Source: Nonomuraea sp. SBT364
GTDB taxonomy: Bacteria > Actinomycetota > Actinomycetes > Streptosporangiales > Streptosporangiaceae
Direction of reading: 5' to 3'
DNA: 64,000 bases
Assembly: GCF_001083785.1 (NCBI RefSeq)
Contig: NZ_LAVL01000036.1
Location: 1 to 64,000, forward strand
Shown here: positions 35,999 to 43,897 of the stretch, in pieces
How positions within the stretch are numbered: position 1 is the stretch's first letter
Layout: the number at the start of each line of letters is the position of its first letter
Notes under the pieces: model-generated
Seen by the model: the letters and a program-made list of their open reading frames with translations, nothing else
Told to the model about the DNA's origin: nothing
Databases searched by the model: none
Made by a program: the position numbers and the translations under genes

Positions 35999-36646
35999 TC
36001 AGCCGAGCATGGACTCGATGGCCTGCACGGCGGCGGCCCGGTGCCCGGCCAGCAGCGCGACGGCCCCCTCGGCGTCGCGGCGGCGCAGCAGGTCGAGCGT
36101 GGCCCGGTGCTCCTCGATGACCCGCTGCCTGTTGTGCTCCTCGGCGTAGTAGACCGAGCGGTAGGCATCGGTCGAATCCCACAATGTCCTGATCAGCCTG
36201 ACCAGCCGGGGCAGCCCCGCGCACTCGAAGATCGCCATGTGGAAGCGCCGGTTGGCCTCGGCCATGGCCAGCACGTCGGCCGCCTCCGCGGCCCGTTCGA
36301 CCTCGGCCTGGGCCGTCTCGGCCGCCGCCAGCCCGGCGTCGGTGAGCCGCCCGACCGCGCGCCGGACCGCCTCGGCCTCCAGCAGGTCGCGGATGAGGTA
36401 GACCTCGCGCAGGTCGTCGAGCGAGAGCTGCTCGACGAAGTAGCCCCGGTGCGCCCGGTGGCCGACCAGCCCCTCGCCCTGGAGGGTCTTCAGCGCCTCG
36501 CGCAGCGGGACGCGGCTCACGTCGAGCTCGCCGGCCAGCACCTCCTGCCTGATCGGCTCGCCCGGCCGCAGGCGACCGGTGGTGATGGCCCGCCTGAGCT
36601 CCTCAAGGACGAACTGCTGAGCCGTGGGCGGGCGGCGAGAGGTCAT
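35999..36646 (-). CDS. GntR-family (FCD) regulator of the CoA module
   Basis: 215 residues. Winged HTH in the first 70 (FVLEELRRAITTGRLRPGEPIRQEVLAGELDVSRVPLREALKTLQGEGL), then an all-helical FCD ligand domain with the conserved YLIRDLLEAEAVRRA, FHMAIFECAG and EHRATLDLLRRRDAEGA. Its ATG overlaps the CoA transferase stop (ATGA), so both are one operon. It is the natural candidate to bind the 16-bp palindrome at 37806-37821. Confidence 0.92.
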   Translation of the reverse strand: MTSRRPPTAQQFVLEELRRAITTGRLRPGEPIRQEVLAGELDVSRVPLREALKTLQGEGLVGHRAHRGYFVEQLSLDDLREVYLIRDLLEAEAVRRAVGRLTDAGLAAAETAQAEVERAAEAADVLAMAEANRRFHMAIFECAGLPRLVRLIRTLWDSTDAYRSVYYAEEHNRQRVIEEHRATLDLLRRRDAEGAVALLAGHRAAAVQAIESMLG

Positions 36647-37773
36647 TTCCCCAATATCCCACGGACCCACTGCTCGTCCCGGCCCAGTTCGGGCGGGTCG
36701 AGTCGGTAGGCGGGCGGCGTCACGTCCAGCCCGATCGGGTTGGCCACCTGCCCGCCGGCCAGCGGCTCCAGCCCCAGGTCCGCGGCGAGCGCGAAGGCGG
36801 CGGCCAGGTCGTTGATCGGCCCGCACGGCACCCCGGCCGGCGTCAGCGCGGCGAACCAGGCGTCGGCGCCACGCGTGCCGAGCGTCGCGTTCAGCTCGGC
36901 GACCAGTTCCTCGCGGTGGGCCACCCGCCCGCCGTTCGTGCCGAACCGCGCGTCGTCCGCCAGGTCGGCCCGCTCCAGCACCCCGCACAGCGCCCGGAAC
37001 TGCCGGTCGTTGCCCGCCGCGATGACGATCGGCCGGTCGGCCGCCCGGAACACCTCGTACGGCACGATGCTCGGATGCCGGTTGCCCATGGCCTCCGGCA
37101 CCACCCCGGCGGCGGCGTACGCGGAGGCGTGGTTGGTCAGCGCGGACAGCAGCGACGACAGCAACGACACCGTCACCCGCTGCCCCTGCCCGGTGCCGTC
37201 ACGATGCCGGAGCGCGGCCAGCACGCCGAGCGCCGCGTGCAGCCCGGTGATCACGTCGACCAGTGCCACGCCCGCCTTCGTGCCCGGCCCCTCCGGCTCG
37301 CCCGTGACGCTCATCAGGCCACCGACGGCCTGTGCGATCAGGTCGTACCCGGGCAGTCCGGCGCCCTTGCCCGTGCCGAACCCGGTCACCGAGCAGTAGA
37401 CCAGCCCCGGATTGAGCGCGCGCAGCGTGTCGTAGCCGAGTCCGAGCCGGTCCATGGTGCCGGGTCTGAAGTTCTCCACGAGCACGTCGGCCCGCGCGGC
37501 CAGCGCCCTGGCCACCTCCAGGTCGCCGGGGTCGCGCAGGTCGAGGGCGATGGAGCGCTTGTTGCGGTTGACGGCCAGGTAGTAGGTCGCCACCCCGTCT
37601 GCGTCGTGCGGCGGCCCCCACGAACGGGTGTCGTCGCCGCCGCCCGGCCGCTCCACCTTGACCACGTCCGCGCCGAGGTCGGCGAGCAGCATCGTGGCGT
37701 ACGGGCCGGCCAGCACCCGGCTGAAGTCGGCCACCAGCAGCCCGTCCAGCGCTCCGGTCACAGGGGTGTCCAT
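36643..37773 (-). CDS. Family III CoA transferase (CaiB/BaiF type)
   Basis: 376 residues from ATG at 37773, with GGAGGG nine bases upstream. Family hallmarks are VLAGPYATMLLADLGADVVKVERPG, YYLAVNRNKRSIALDLR, VLVENFRPGTMDRLGLGYD and the catalytic Asp144 in PGYDLIAQAVGGL. It moves CoA between carboxylic acids. The divergent glutaryl-CoA dehydrogenase suggests that glutarate or a related diacid is the acceptor, as in the mammalian SUGCT/GCDH pair. Confidence 0.9.
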   Translation of the reverse strand: MDTPVTGALDGLLVADFSRVLAGPYATMLLADLGADVVKVERPGGGDDTRSWGPPHDADGVATYYLAVNRNKRSIALDLRDPGDLEVARALAARADVLVENFRPGTMDRLGLGYDTLRALNPGLVYCSVTGFGTGKGAGLPGYDLIAQAVGGLMSVTGEPEGPGTKAGVALVDVITGLHAALGVLAALRHRDGTGQGQRVTVSLLSSLLSALTNHASAYAAAGVVPEAMGNRHPSIVPYEVFRAADRPIVIAAGNDRQFRALCGVLERADLADDARFGTNGGRVAHREELVAELNATLGTRGADAWFAALTPAGVPCGPINDLAAAFALAADLGLEPLAGGQVANPIGLDVTPPAYRLDPPELGRDEQWVRGILGK

Positions 37774-37805
37774 GGCCAATGCCCTCCAAGCTATGACATA
37801 TTTGG

Positions 37806-37821
37806 ATTTTGGATCCAAAAT
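37806..37821. promoter_or_regulatory. GntR-type operator, perfect 16-bp palindrome
   Basis: ATTTTGGATCCAAAAT at 37806-37821 is a perfect palindrome and very AT-rich for this genome. It lies between the divergent CoA transferase-gntR operon (start 37773) and the acyl-CoA dehydrogenase (start 37839). It overlaps both promoter regions, so one regulator can control both sides. TTGGATCCAA cores are typical of FCD-type GntR sites. Confidence 0.85.
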
Positions 37822-37838
37822 ACAGGAAGGGCTTCGCC

Positions 37839-38999
37839 GTGCATCCCTCGACGCTGTTCGCCATCGACGGCCTCCTCACCGACGAGGAGCGCGACATCCG
37901 CCGTGCCGTGCGCCAGGTCTGCGACAAGGAGATCCGGCCGCACGTCGCCGGCTGGTTCGAGACGGGCGAACTGCCCGCCCGCGAGCTCGCCCGCACGCTC
38001 GGCTCGGTCGGCGTCCTCGGCATGCACCTCGACGGCTACGGCTGCGCCGGGCTGGGCGCCGTCTCCTACGGCCTGGCCTGCCTGGAGCTGGAGGCGGCCG
38101 ACTCGGGCCTGCGCAGCCTGGTGTCGGTGCAGGGCTCGCTGGCCATGTACGCGATCTGGAAGTACGGCAGCGAGGAGCAGAAACGCGAATGGCTGCCCCC
38201 GATGGCGGCCGGGGAGCGCATCGGCTGCTTCGGCCTCACCGAGCCCGACTTCGGCTCCGACCCGGGCGGCATGCGGACCACCGCCAGGCGCGACGGCTCC
38301 GACTGGGTGCTGAACGGCACCAAGATGTGGATCACCAACGGCTCCGTGGCCGACGTCGCCGTCGTGTGGGCCAGGACCGACGAGGGCGTGCGGGGCTTCC
38401 TGGTCCCGGCGGGCGCCCCCGGCTTCACCGCCCACGACCTGAAGCGGAAGGTGTCGCTGCGTGCCAGCGTGACGAGCGAGCTGGTGCTCGACGGCGTCCG
38501 GCTGCCCGCCGAGGCGATGCTGCCGGGCGCGCGGGGCCTGTCGGGGCCGCTCGGCTGCCTGAACGAGGCCCGCTTCGGCATCGTCTTCGGCGCGATGGGG
38601 GCGGCGCTCGACTGCCTGGAGACGGCCCTGGACTACGCCGCCTCCCGCGAGGTGTTCGCCCGCCCGCTCGCCTCCTACCAGCTCACCCAGGAGAAGCTCG
38701 CCGACATGGCCCTGGAGCTGGGCAAGGGCATGCTGCTCGCGCTCCACCTCGGCCGGCTCAAGGAGGCCGGCACGATCACCCCCGAGCAGGTGAGCGCCGG
38801 CAAGCTCAACAACGTCCGCGAGGCCCTGGACATCGCCAGAACCTGCCGCACCATCCTCGGCGCCAGCGGCATCACCCTGGAGTACCCGGTGATCAGGCAC
38901 GCGGTCAACCTGGAGTCGGTGCTCACCTACGAGGGCACCTCGGAGATCCACACCCTGGTCCTCGGCAAGGCCCTCACCGGCCTCCCGGCCTTCCACTAG
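37839..38999 (+). CDS. Glutaryl-CoA dehydrogenase-like acyl-CoA dehydrogenase
   Basis: 386 residues from GTG at 37839 behind AGGAAGGG. It resembles glutaryl-CoA dehydrogenase more than straight-chain enzymes: VSVQGSLAMYAIWKYGSEEQKREWLP, FGLTEPDFGSDPGGM, KMWITNGSVADVAVVWARTD and LTYEGTSEIHTLVLGKALTG. The catalytic base is Glu365 in TYEGT. It would oxidise and decarboxylate glutaryl-CoA to crotonyl-CoA with FAD, passing electrons to ETF. Regulated by the shared palindrome. Confidence 0.88.
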   Translation: MHPSTLFAIDGLLTDEERDIRRAVRQVCDKEIRPHVAGWFETGELPARELARTLGSVGVLGMHLDGYGCAGLGAVSYGLACLELEAADSGLRSLVSVQGSLAMYAIWKYGSEEQKREWLPPMAAGERIGCFGLTEPDFGSDPGGMRTTARRDGSDWVLNGTKMWITNGSVADVAVVWARTDEGVRGFLVPAGAPGFTAHDLKRKVSLRASVTSELVLDGVRLPAEAMLPGARGLSGPLGCLNEARFGIVFGAMGAALDCLETALDYAASREVFARPLASYQLTQEKLADMALELGKGMLLALHLGRLKEAGTITPEQVSAGKLNNVREALDIARTCRTILGASGITLEYPVIRHAVNLESVLTYEGTSEIHTLVLGKALTGLPAFH

Positions 39000-39028
39000 C
39001 TCCGATGCGCCTCGCCTGCCGGACCCTT

Positions 39029-39048
39029 GCCCGCCGTTTCCGGCGGGC
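39029..39048 (+). terminator. Hairpin terminator after the acyl-CoA dehydrogenase
   Basis: GCCCGCCG (39029-39036) and CGGCGGGC (39041-39048) form a perfect 8-bp stem with a TTTC loop, 30 bp after the stop codon. The next gene starts 51 bp further on. Confidence 0.75.
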
Positions 39049-39099
39049 GTAGCTTGACTGTGGAGCCGTCGGATTTCGTCCACCCGGAAGCGACACGAA

Positions 39100-39723
39100 G
39101 TGCCCAGAATAAAGAGCGTCCTCGTGGACATCGGCGGCGTCCTCACATCCGACCCATGGCAGGCCATCGTCCTGACCCCTCGGCTGGGTCTGGCCGATCG
39201 CCTGGGGCTGGACCGCGCGACCGCCGCCTCAGCCGGCGATGCCCTATGGCCGCAGTTCTCGCTGTCCACGCGCCGGGAAGGCGACTACTGGGTCGAGTTC
39301 GAAGCGGCCGTCGGCACCCCGGTTCCTGGCGACCTCGTCGACGCCGCCGAAAAGGAAGCGCTCAAGGTCAACCAAGACTCCGCAGCCCTCTTCGAGCTCC
39401 TTGTACGATTCGATATCGAGTGGGGCTTCATCAGCGACAACACCGCGTTCTGGTATCCGAAGCAGTTGCGGCTGCTCGGGCTGGAAGACCATGCGGACGC
39501 GCGCCTCGACTTCCTGTCCCACCTGCGCGGCGTCTCCAAGTCGAGCCCCGGCGCGGGCCTGTTCGAGCTGGCAGCCGACGAGGTGGACCCCAACACCACT
39601 CTGGTGATCGACGACCGGGCGCACAATCTCGCACGGGCGGCCTCCCTGGGCTTCGAGACCCTCCATCATTCGATGGACGGAGAGGAGCCCTTCCACCGAA
39701 GCATGAGACCCCACCTGGAGTAG
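39100..39723 (+). CDS. HAD-family hydrolase
   Basis: 207 residues, GTG start. Haloacid-dehalogenase superfamily: nucleophile Asp10 in SVLVDIGGVLTSDP, motif II SDNT in IEWGFISDNTAFW, motif III Lys in RGVSKSSPGAGLF and motif IV in TTLVIDDRAHNLARA. Motif I lacks the usual second Asp (it is D-I-G), as in some dehalogenase- or epoxide-hydrolase-N-like members, so phosphatase activity is uncertain. It is followed after 4 bp by a membrane protein gene; both have less extreme GC and more mixed codons than their neighbours. Confidence 0.82.
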   Translation: MPRIKSVLVDIGGVLTSDPWQAIVLTPRLGLADRLGLDRATAASAGDALWPQFSLSTRREGDYWVEFEAAVGTPVPGDLVDAAEKEALKVNQDSAALFELLVRFDIEWGFISDNTAFWYPKQLRLLGLEDHADARLDFLSHLRGVSKSSPGAGLFELAADEVDPNTTLVIDDRAHNLARAASLGFETLHHSMDGEEPFHRSMRPHLE

Positions 39724-39727
39724 TCTT

Positions 39728-40390
39728 ATGCGCCCATTCCGCCGCGACGCCAAAGCCATCGACTCGACCGGCCGGACGGGGCCGATCGACAAGAATGCGC
39801 CTCTCCAGGTCATGCTCACCGAATACGAGTGGCTTCGCCAGGAAAGCCTGAATGCCATCAACAACCGGGTGATCATCGCCAACTTCATGTTCGGCGCCGT
39901 CGCTCTGATCACCGCCGCCCTCGTGAGTATCGAGTCGCCCAGCCTGCTGACGGGAATCACTGGAGTGATCTTCGTTCCGCAGATAGCCAAGGTCGGATTG
40001 ATGATCTGGCTGGGCGAGTACAACCGCTCTCAGCGCGCCGGGAAGTGGCTGTCCGACCTGGAGAAGCGGATCAACCGAGCGGCGGGCCTCGAAAGGGCGA
40101 TGTACTGGGAGAGCGCCCTGATCGGCAATTCCGTGCACATGACCTACCCCTACCTGTCCGTCGTGCTGCTCCTCCTCGGCACCGGTTGGGCGGCCACCGT
40201 CACCGGGTTCACCATTCTCATCGCCCTGCTGCGTGACCTGGCGACACAACTTCCGTGGCTCCCGATCCTGATCGTCCTGGCATTGCTCACCCTGGTTACG
40301 GAGGCGTGGTTCATCCGCTTCTTCAGGGCGAAATGGAAGAAGATCCGGACCGACTATTCGAAGGACGGTCCTTCCATCTGGCTCATCTGA
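39728..40390 (+). CDS. Four-helix membrane protein, SLATT-like layout
   Basis: 220 residues. A short hydrophilic N-terminus has the motif LTEYEWLRQESLNAINNR, then two membrane helices (about 47-65 and 72-93). A charged helical segment follows (EYNRSQRAGKWLSDLEKRINRAAGLERAMYWE), then two more helices (about 137-165 and 172-195). The arrangement recalls SLATT and related effector membrane domains of prokaryotic conflict systems. That assignment is tentative. It is coupled to the HAD gene. Confidence 0.6.
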   Translation: MRPFRRDAKAIDSTGRTGPIDKNAPLQVMLTEYEWLRQESLNAINNRVIIANFMFGAVALITAALVSIESPSLLTGITGVIFVPQIAKVGLMIWLGEYNRSQRAGKWLSDLEKRINRAAGLERAMYWESALIGNSVHMTYPYLSVVLLLLGTGWAATVTGFTILIALLRDLATQLPWLPILIVLALLTLVTEAWFIRFFRAKWKKIRTDYSKDGPSIWLI

Positions 40391-40572
40391 GTACCCGTCG
40401 GGCCAGACCGTTGGATCCCTCCAACTGCTGGAGCCGTACCGACCGGCGCCGCGACTGCTCGCGGCGGGTGCTGATGGAAGGCCACTACGCTGTCCGGCAC
40501 GACGGCAGCACGGCCGTCCTCTATCAACCGAACGCCCGACCGACTCCCTTTCCACCATCCACTGGACCCCGG

Positions 40573-41460
40573 TCAGGAGGCTCCGGCCGCGCTCATGACG
40601 GCCCGGGCGATCTGGTTTCGCACGGGCCGGGGGGTGGACGGCAGGAGGTCGGCCAGGTCGGTGCGGTGGGCCTGGAGGTATCCGGCGCCGAGGTTGGAGA
40701 ACAGCGAGAGCGTGTGGGTGATCTGGTACGGCTCCAGGCCGCTCCCGGCCAGCACCTCCCGCATCGTCGACAGCGAGACCGGCTGGTAGCCGACCGGCCG
40801 GTCCAGCACGTCGCTCAGCACCTCGGCGATGTCCTGCCCGCCGACCGCCTCGACGCCTTCCAGCTCGTACGTCCTGCCCGCGTGGCGGCTGCGGCGGCCC
40901 GCGGCCAGGTCGCGCCCGCTCTCCGCGGCGACCCGGACGGCGACGTCGGCCAGGTCCTCCTTCGCCACGACCGACACGCTTCCGCCGCCGAACGGCGCGG
41001 CGAAGACGCCGGTCTCACCGGCCGACGCGGCGGCGGCCGCGGCCAGCCCGACCGGGACCTCGGTGTAGAGCCCGTTGCGCAGGACCGTCACCTCGAACGA
41101 GGCGGCGGCCAGGCGCGCTTCGGTCCAGCGGTGCGGCAGCGCGATCGTCATCAGGTCGCCCGAGCCCGCCAGGCTGGTGTAGACGACGTGCCGGACGCCC
41201 GCCGCCTCCGCCGCGTCCACCACGGCGCCATGACGGGCGAGCACCACGTCGTCCTCGGCGTATCCGGCCGAGACGAACACGAGGACGTCCACGTCCCGGA
41301 ATCCGCCGGCGAGCGACGCCGGGTCGTCGAAGTCGATCCGGCGCGCGTTCACTCCGTCACCCGAGCGGGTGCCGCCGACCACCTCCAGATCGTCCTCGCC
41401 GGAGAGACCGCGCAGGATCAGGCCGCCGAGGCCGCCGGAGACACCGGTGACGAGAATCAT
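40573..41460 (-). CDS. NmrA/SDR-type NAD(P)-binding oxidoreductase
   Basis: 295 residues. Atypical short-chain dehydrogenase fold with N-terminal MILVTGVSGGLGGLILRGL as dinucleotide-binding loop, then IDFDDPASLAGGFRDVDVLVFVSA and AEAAGVRHVVYTSLAGSGD. It lacks the Tyr-x3-Lys active site, as NmrA-like redox sensors and quinone reductases (QorB-like) do. It is divergent from an HxlR regulator, the usual partner of QorB-type genes, which suggests a response to quinones or other electrophiles. Confidence 0.85.
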   Translation of the reverse strand: MILVTGVSGGLGGLILRGLSGEDDLEVVGGTRSGDGVNARRIDFDDPASLAGGFRDVDVLVFVSAGYAEDDVVLARHGAVVDAAEAAGVRHVVYTSLAGSGDLMTIALPHRWTEARLAAASFEVTVLRNGLYTEVPVGLAAAAAASAGETGVFAAPFGGGSVSVVAKEDLADVAVRVAAESGRDLAAGRRSRHAGRTYELEGVEAVGGQDIAEVLSDVLDRPVGYQPVSLSTMREVLAGSGLEPYQITHTLSLFSNLGAGYLQAHRTDLADLLPSTPRPVRNQIARAVMSAAGAS

Positions 41461-41473
41461 TTGACGCTCCTAG

Positions 41474-41515
41474 GTGTTGATGCAGATCAGTGTTGATGCG
41501 GATCGGGAACGCATC
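41474..41515. promoter_or_regulatory. Repeat-rich HxlR/NmrA divergent control region
   Basis: GTGTTGATGC occurs at 41474-41483 and again at 41490-41499, with the following bases also similar (AGATCA / GGATCG), a 16-bp period. GATGCG (41495-41500) further pairs with CGCATC (41510-41515). These lie 14-55 bp from the NmrA start, where HxlR proteins typically bind inverted or direct repeats. Confidence 0.5.
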
Positions 41516-41557
41516 GATCATCCACACCGGACGAACGGCCCGTAAGGAGGCACTTTC

Positions 41558-41950
41558 GTGTCAGCCACGAACACGGCGGTAAGCCCACAGGTCACTGGCC
41601 CGTGCGGCGATGACGACTGCGGGATCCGCGACGTGCTCGACCGGCTCGGCGATCGCTGGACCGTGCTGGTCCTCGTCGAGTTGTCCAAGGGGACGCGCCG
41701 CTTCCGGGAGCTGGAACGGGCGATCCCCGGCATCTCCCAGCGGATGCTCACGCTGACGACCAAACGGCTGTGCCGGGACGGACTGGTCGAACGGACCGTC
41801 TACCCCACCATCCCCCCGCAGACCGACTACCGGCTCACCCCGATGGGCGAGAGCCTGGCGGGCATGGTGTCCGCGCTGGCCGACTGGTCCCGCGACCACA
41901 AGGACGCCATCACCACCGCCCGCGGCGCCTGGGACCGGGACCACCTGTAG
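41558..41950 (+). CDS. HxlR-family transcriptional regulator
   Basis: 130 residues, GTG start with AAGGAGG upstream. Winged helix of the HxlR type: CGIRDVLDRLGDRWTVLVLVELSKGTRRFRELERAIPGISQRMLTLTTKRLCRDGLVERTVYPTIPPQTDYRLTP. An N-terminal Cys pair (GPCGDDDCGI) fits a redox- or electrophile-sensing role as in HypR/QorR-type members. Likely controls the divergent NmrA-like gene. Confidence 0.93.
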   Translation: MSATNTAVSPQVTGPCGDDDCGIRDVLDRLGDRWTVLVLVELSKGTRRFRELERAIPGISQRMLTLTTKRLCRDGLVERTVYPTIPPQTDYRLTPMGESLAGMVSALADWSRDHKDAITTARGAWDRDHL

Positions 41951-42020
41951 CCCGCCGAGCGGGAGCGTACCGGCACGAGGCGCAGCGCCGCCCTCTCCCG
42001 CCTGGACCCGGCCCGCGGGA

Positions 42021-42141
42021 AGAGGCGGGCGCGTGGGTCGAGCGCACCAGGAGCAACCGGGCAGGCCGCATCGACTCCCTGCGGGCCCATCTCGACGGCG
42101 GCGCCGCCGAGCCCGACCACGCGGCCCTGCACCAGCTCTAG
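42021..42141 (+). pseudogene. Possible C-terminal gene remnant
   Basis: The plus-strand frame ending at 42141 reads EEAGAWVERTRSNRAGRIDSLRAHLDG and then AAEPDHAALHQL, which looks like the helical C-terminus of a real protein. The upstream part of the frame is GC-rich noise and there is no start or Shine-Dalgarno. It may be a leftover of a lost gene. The rest of the 298-bp gap between 41950 and 42249 shows no other gene. Confidence 0.3.
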
Positions 42142-42183
42142 GCCTGAGCGGCGTCAAGGGAAGCTCACCCACGGACTAAGCTG

Positions 42184-42200
42184 TAGGGGAACGATCCCTA
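42184..42200. promoter_or_regulatory. Inverted repeat before the TetR gene
   Basis: TAGGG-N7-CCCTA at 42184-42200, about 50 bp upstream of the TetR start codon and in a locally AT-richer stretch. Related bases (ATCAGGGA) follow at 42207. A candidate autoregulatory site for the gene at 42249. Confidence 0.4.
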
Positions 42201-42248
42201 ACATCGATCAGGGAACGCCCGCCAACGGGTGCCGCGTGAGGAGCAACC

Positions 42249-42821
42249 ATGCAACGACCTGCCGCTGAGACCAGGGACCACGTGCTCCGCGTGGCCGGCG
42301 GGCTGTTCTACTGGAAGAGCATCCGGGCCACCGGCGTCGACCTGGTCGCGACGGAGGCCGGCGTCGCGCCGACGACCCTGTACCGCTTGTTCGCCTCCAA
42401 GGACGGCCTCGTGGGCGCGTACGTCGAACACGCCGCCGGGGAGTTCCGCGAGACGTTCGCGGAGGCGGTCGCGGCCGCCGGCCCCGACCCGCGCGAGCAG
42501 ATCCTGGCGGTCTTCGACACGGTGTACGGGCAGGTCGCCTCCGAGCAGTTCCGCGGCTGCGCGCTGCAGATGACGCTGGCCGAGTTCCCCGACCGCGACC
42601 TGCCCGCGCACCGCAACGCGGTCGCGGCCAAAGCCTGGTTCCGCGAGAGCATCGGCGAGCTGACCGCCCGGCTCGGGGTCCGCGACCCGGCCGCTCTGGC
42701 CGACCACCTCACGCTGGTCTTCGAAGGGCTGAACGCCTCCGGCCAGTCCCTCGGCCCCGAGGGCCCCGCCAAACGGGCGCGCGGCCTGGTCGAGGTGCTC
42801 TTGACAGCCGCGCTCGCCTGA
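42249..42821 (+). CDS. TetR-family regulator
   Basis: 190 residues, ATG with GAGGAG upstream. DNA-binding part: TRDHVLRVAGGLFYWKSIRATGVDLVATEAGVAPTTLYRLFASKDGLVGAYV. The ligand domain is TetR_C of the type seen with oxidoreductase operons. The target is not evident; the adjacent SARP gene starts 55 bp downstream on the same strand. Confidence 0.9.
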   Translation: MQRPAAETRDHVLRVAGGLFYWKSIRATGVDLVATEAGVAPTTLYRLFASKDGLVGAYVEHAAGEFRETFAEAVAAAGPDPREQILAVFDTVYGQVASEQFRGCALQMTLAEFPDRDLPAHRNAVAAKAWFRESIGELTARLGVRDPAALADHLTLVFEGLNASGQSLGPEGPAKRARGLVEVLLTAALA

Positions 42822-42875
42822 CGGTCATACCTGGAACATACCCACCGCGATCACACTGGCGATCGGAGGTGCACG

Positions 42876-43622
42876 ATGTTCCAACTGTTGGGGCGCCTGT
42901 CGGTGGTCGACGGCGGGGGCCGCGCGATCGACGTCCGGGCCGCGAAGCAGCAGGCCATCCTCGCCGTTCTCATGCTGCGGCCGGGCGGAGTGGTCAGCGT
43001 GGATCGACTGATGACGGAGCTCTGGCCGGACAGGCCACCGGCCACGGCCAAGGCGAGCCTGCAGACGTACGTATACCGCCTGCGACGCACGCTGGCGCCG
43101 CTCGCCGCCCACGGTGTCACCCTGAACACCCACGGGCACGGCTACACCCTCATCGTCCCCGATCGAGCCGTCGACATCAGGGCGTTCGAGCAGCACTTCT
43201 CCCGGGGAACGGACGCCCTGACCGCGGGCAGCCCCGCGGTGGCGGCCGTTCTGCTGCGGGAGGCGCTGGACATGTGGCGCGGCCCGCTGGCGCCGGAGAT
43301 CGACGTCGAAACCGTCCGCTGTGAGCGCCGCCGTCTGGACGCGGTGCACCTGACCGCGTCCGAGCTCTGGGTGGAAGCCGAACTGCGGCTCGGCCTCCAC
43401 AACCGGGTCATCCCGGAACTGGAACGCCTCGTCGAGGCCCACCCTCTCCGTGAGTCACTGTGGGGGATGCTGCTGCGTGCCCTGGCCGGGCTCGGCCGCC
43501 GTGCCGAAGCGCTCGCCGCCTACCGGCGCATGCGCGACATCCTGAGCACGGAACTCGGCGTCGAACCGGCCGACCACCTACGCCGGCAGCATCAGGACAT
43601 ACTCCGGGGCGCGTCGTTCTGA
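42876..43622 (+). CDS. SARP-type transcriptional activator of the Cys-rich peptide operon
   Basis: 248 residues with an OmpR-like winged helix (VRAAKQQAILAVLMLRPGGVVSVDRLMTELWPDRPPATAKASLQTYVYRLRRTL) and a bacterial activation domain (CERRRLDAVHLTASELWVEAELRLG, RRAEALAAYRRMRDILSTELGVEP). This is a small SARP of the DnrI/RedD size class that normally activates one biosynthetic cluster. Strong GGAGGTG upstream of the ATG. It is convergent with the peptide operon, whose promoter carries 11-bp-spaced repeats of the kind SARPs bind. Confidence 0.92.
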   Translation: MFQLLGRLSVVDGGGRAIDVRAAKQQAILAVLMLRPGGVVSVDRLMTELWPDRPPATAKASLQTYVYRLRRTLAPLAAHGVTLNTHGHGYTLIVPDRAVDIRAFEQHFSRGTDALTAGSPAVAAVLLREALDMWRGPLAPEIDVETVRCERRRLDAVHLTASELWVEAELRLGLHNRVIPELERLVEAHPLRESLWGMLLRALAGLGRRAEALAAYRRMRDILSTELGVEPADHLRRQHQDILRGASF

Positions 43623-43645
43623 CACCGCCCGCTCGTACCAGGGTG

Positions 43646-43671
43646 CCCTCTGGCCGGAGCCTGCCAGAGGG
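43646..43671. terminator. Bidirectional hairpin terminator between SARP gene and peptide operon
   Basis: CCCTCTGGC (43646-43654) and GCCAGAGGG (43663-43671) make a perfect 9-bp stem with an 8-nt loop. It sits in the 65-bp convergent gap, with TCCCTTTA following on the plus strand. Confidence 0.8.
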
Positions 43672-43687
43672 CCGTCCCTTTACTAAC

Positions 43688-43873
43688 CTAGGCGCATCGC
43701 TTTCGCCAGTAGACCGAGCAGTCGCTCCGCCAGCATTTGTAGTAGGCACAACAAATGCTGCCGGTGCAGGTCGTGTGGTCGATGATGCAACGAGCAGTAC
43801 AGGCGGCCTGCGCGTCACCCGCCGGTACGGCGAAGGCGACGATCCGGTCCGCCAAGGCGGTGATGTACTTCAT
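43688..43873 (-). CDS. Cys-rich secreted peptide precursor 1 (eight cysteines)
   Basis: 61 residues from ATG at 43873 with a GAGGTGG Shine-Dalgarno; the GTG at 43882 is less likely. Leader of about 24 residues (MKYITALADRIVAFAVPAGD, then AQA), then a basic, aromatic-rich core beginning ACTARC. Cysteines are at 25, 29, 36, 41, 42, 47, 52 and 60. Peptide 2 shares the leader pattern L-[AI]-D-R-[IL]-[VI], the DAxAAC/DAAC junction and CT[AP]RC. It also shares the exact spacing C-x4-C-x4-C-x7-C with the motif C-[WY]-x-x-D-C-S. I infer a disulfide-rich exported peptide (bacteriocin- or toxin-like); it is the last gene of the operon and no known family was recognised. Confidence 0.8.
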   Translation of the reverse strand: MKYITALADRIVAFAVPAGDAQAACTARCIIDHTTCTGSICCAYYKCWRSDCSVYWRKRCA

Positions 43874-43897
43874 CGGTCCCACCTCTTCTCCGGGGAG

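Noticed and set aside
40391..40572. Short plus-strand frame MEGHYAVRHDGSTAVLYQPN between the membrane protein and NmrA genes
   Set aside because: The first 20 residues look protein-like, but the frame degrades into Pro/Arg-rich shadow of the NmrA gene, and no Shine-Dalgarno precedes it.
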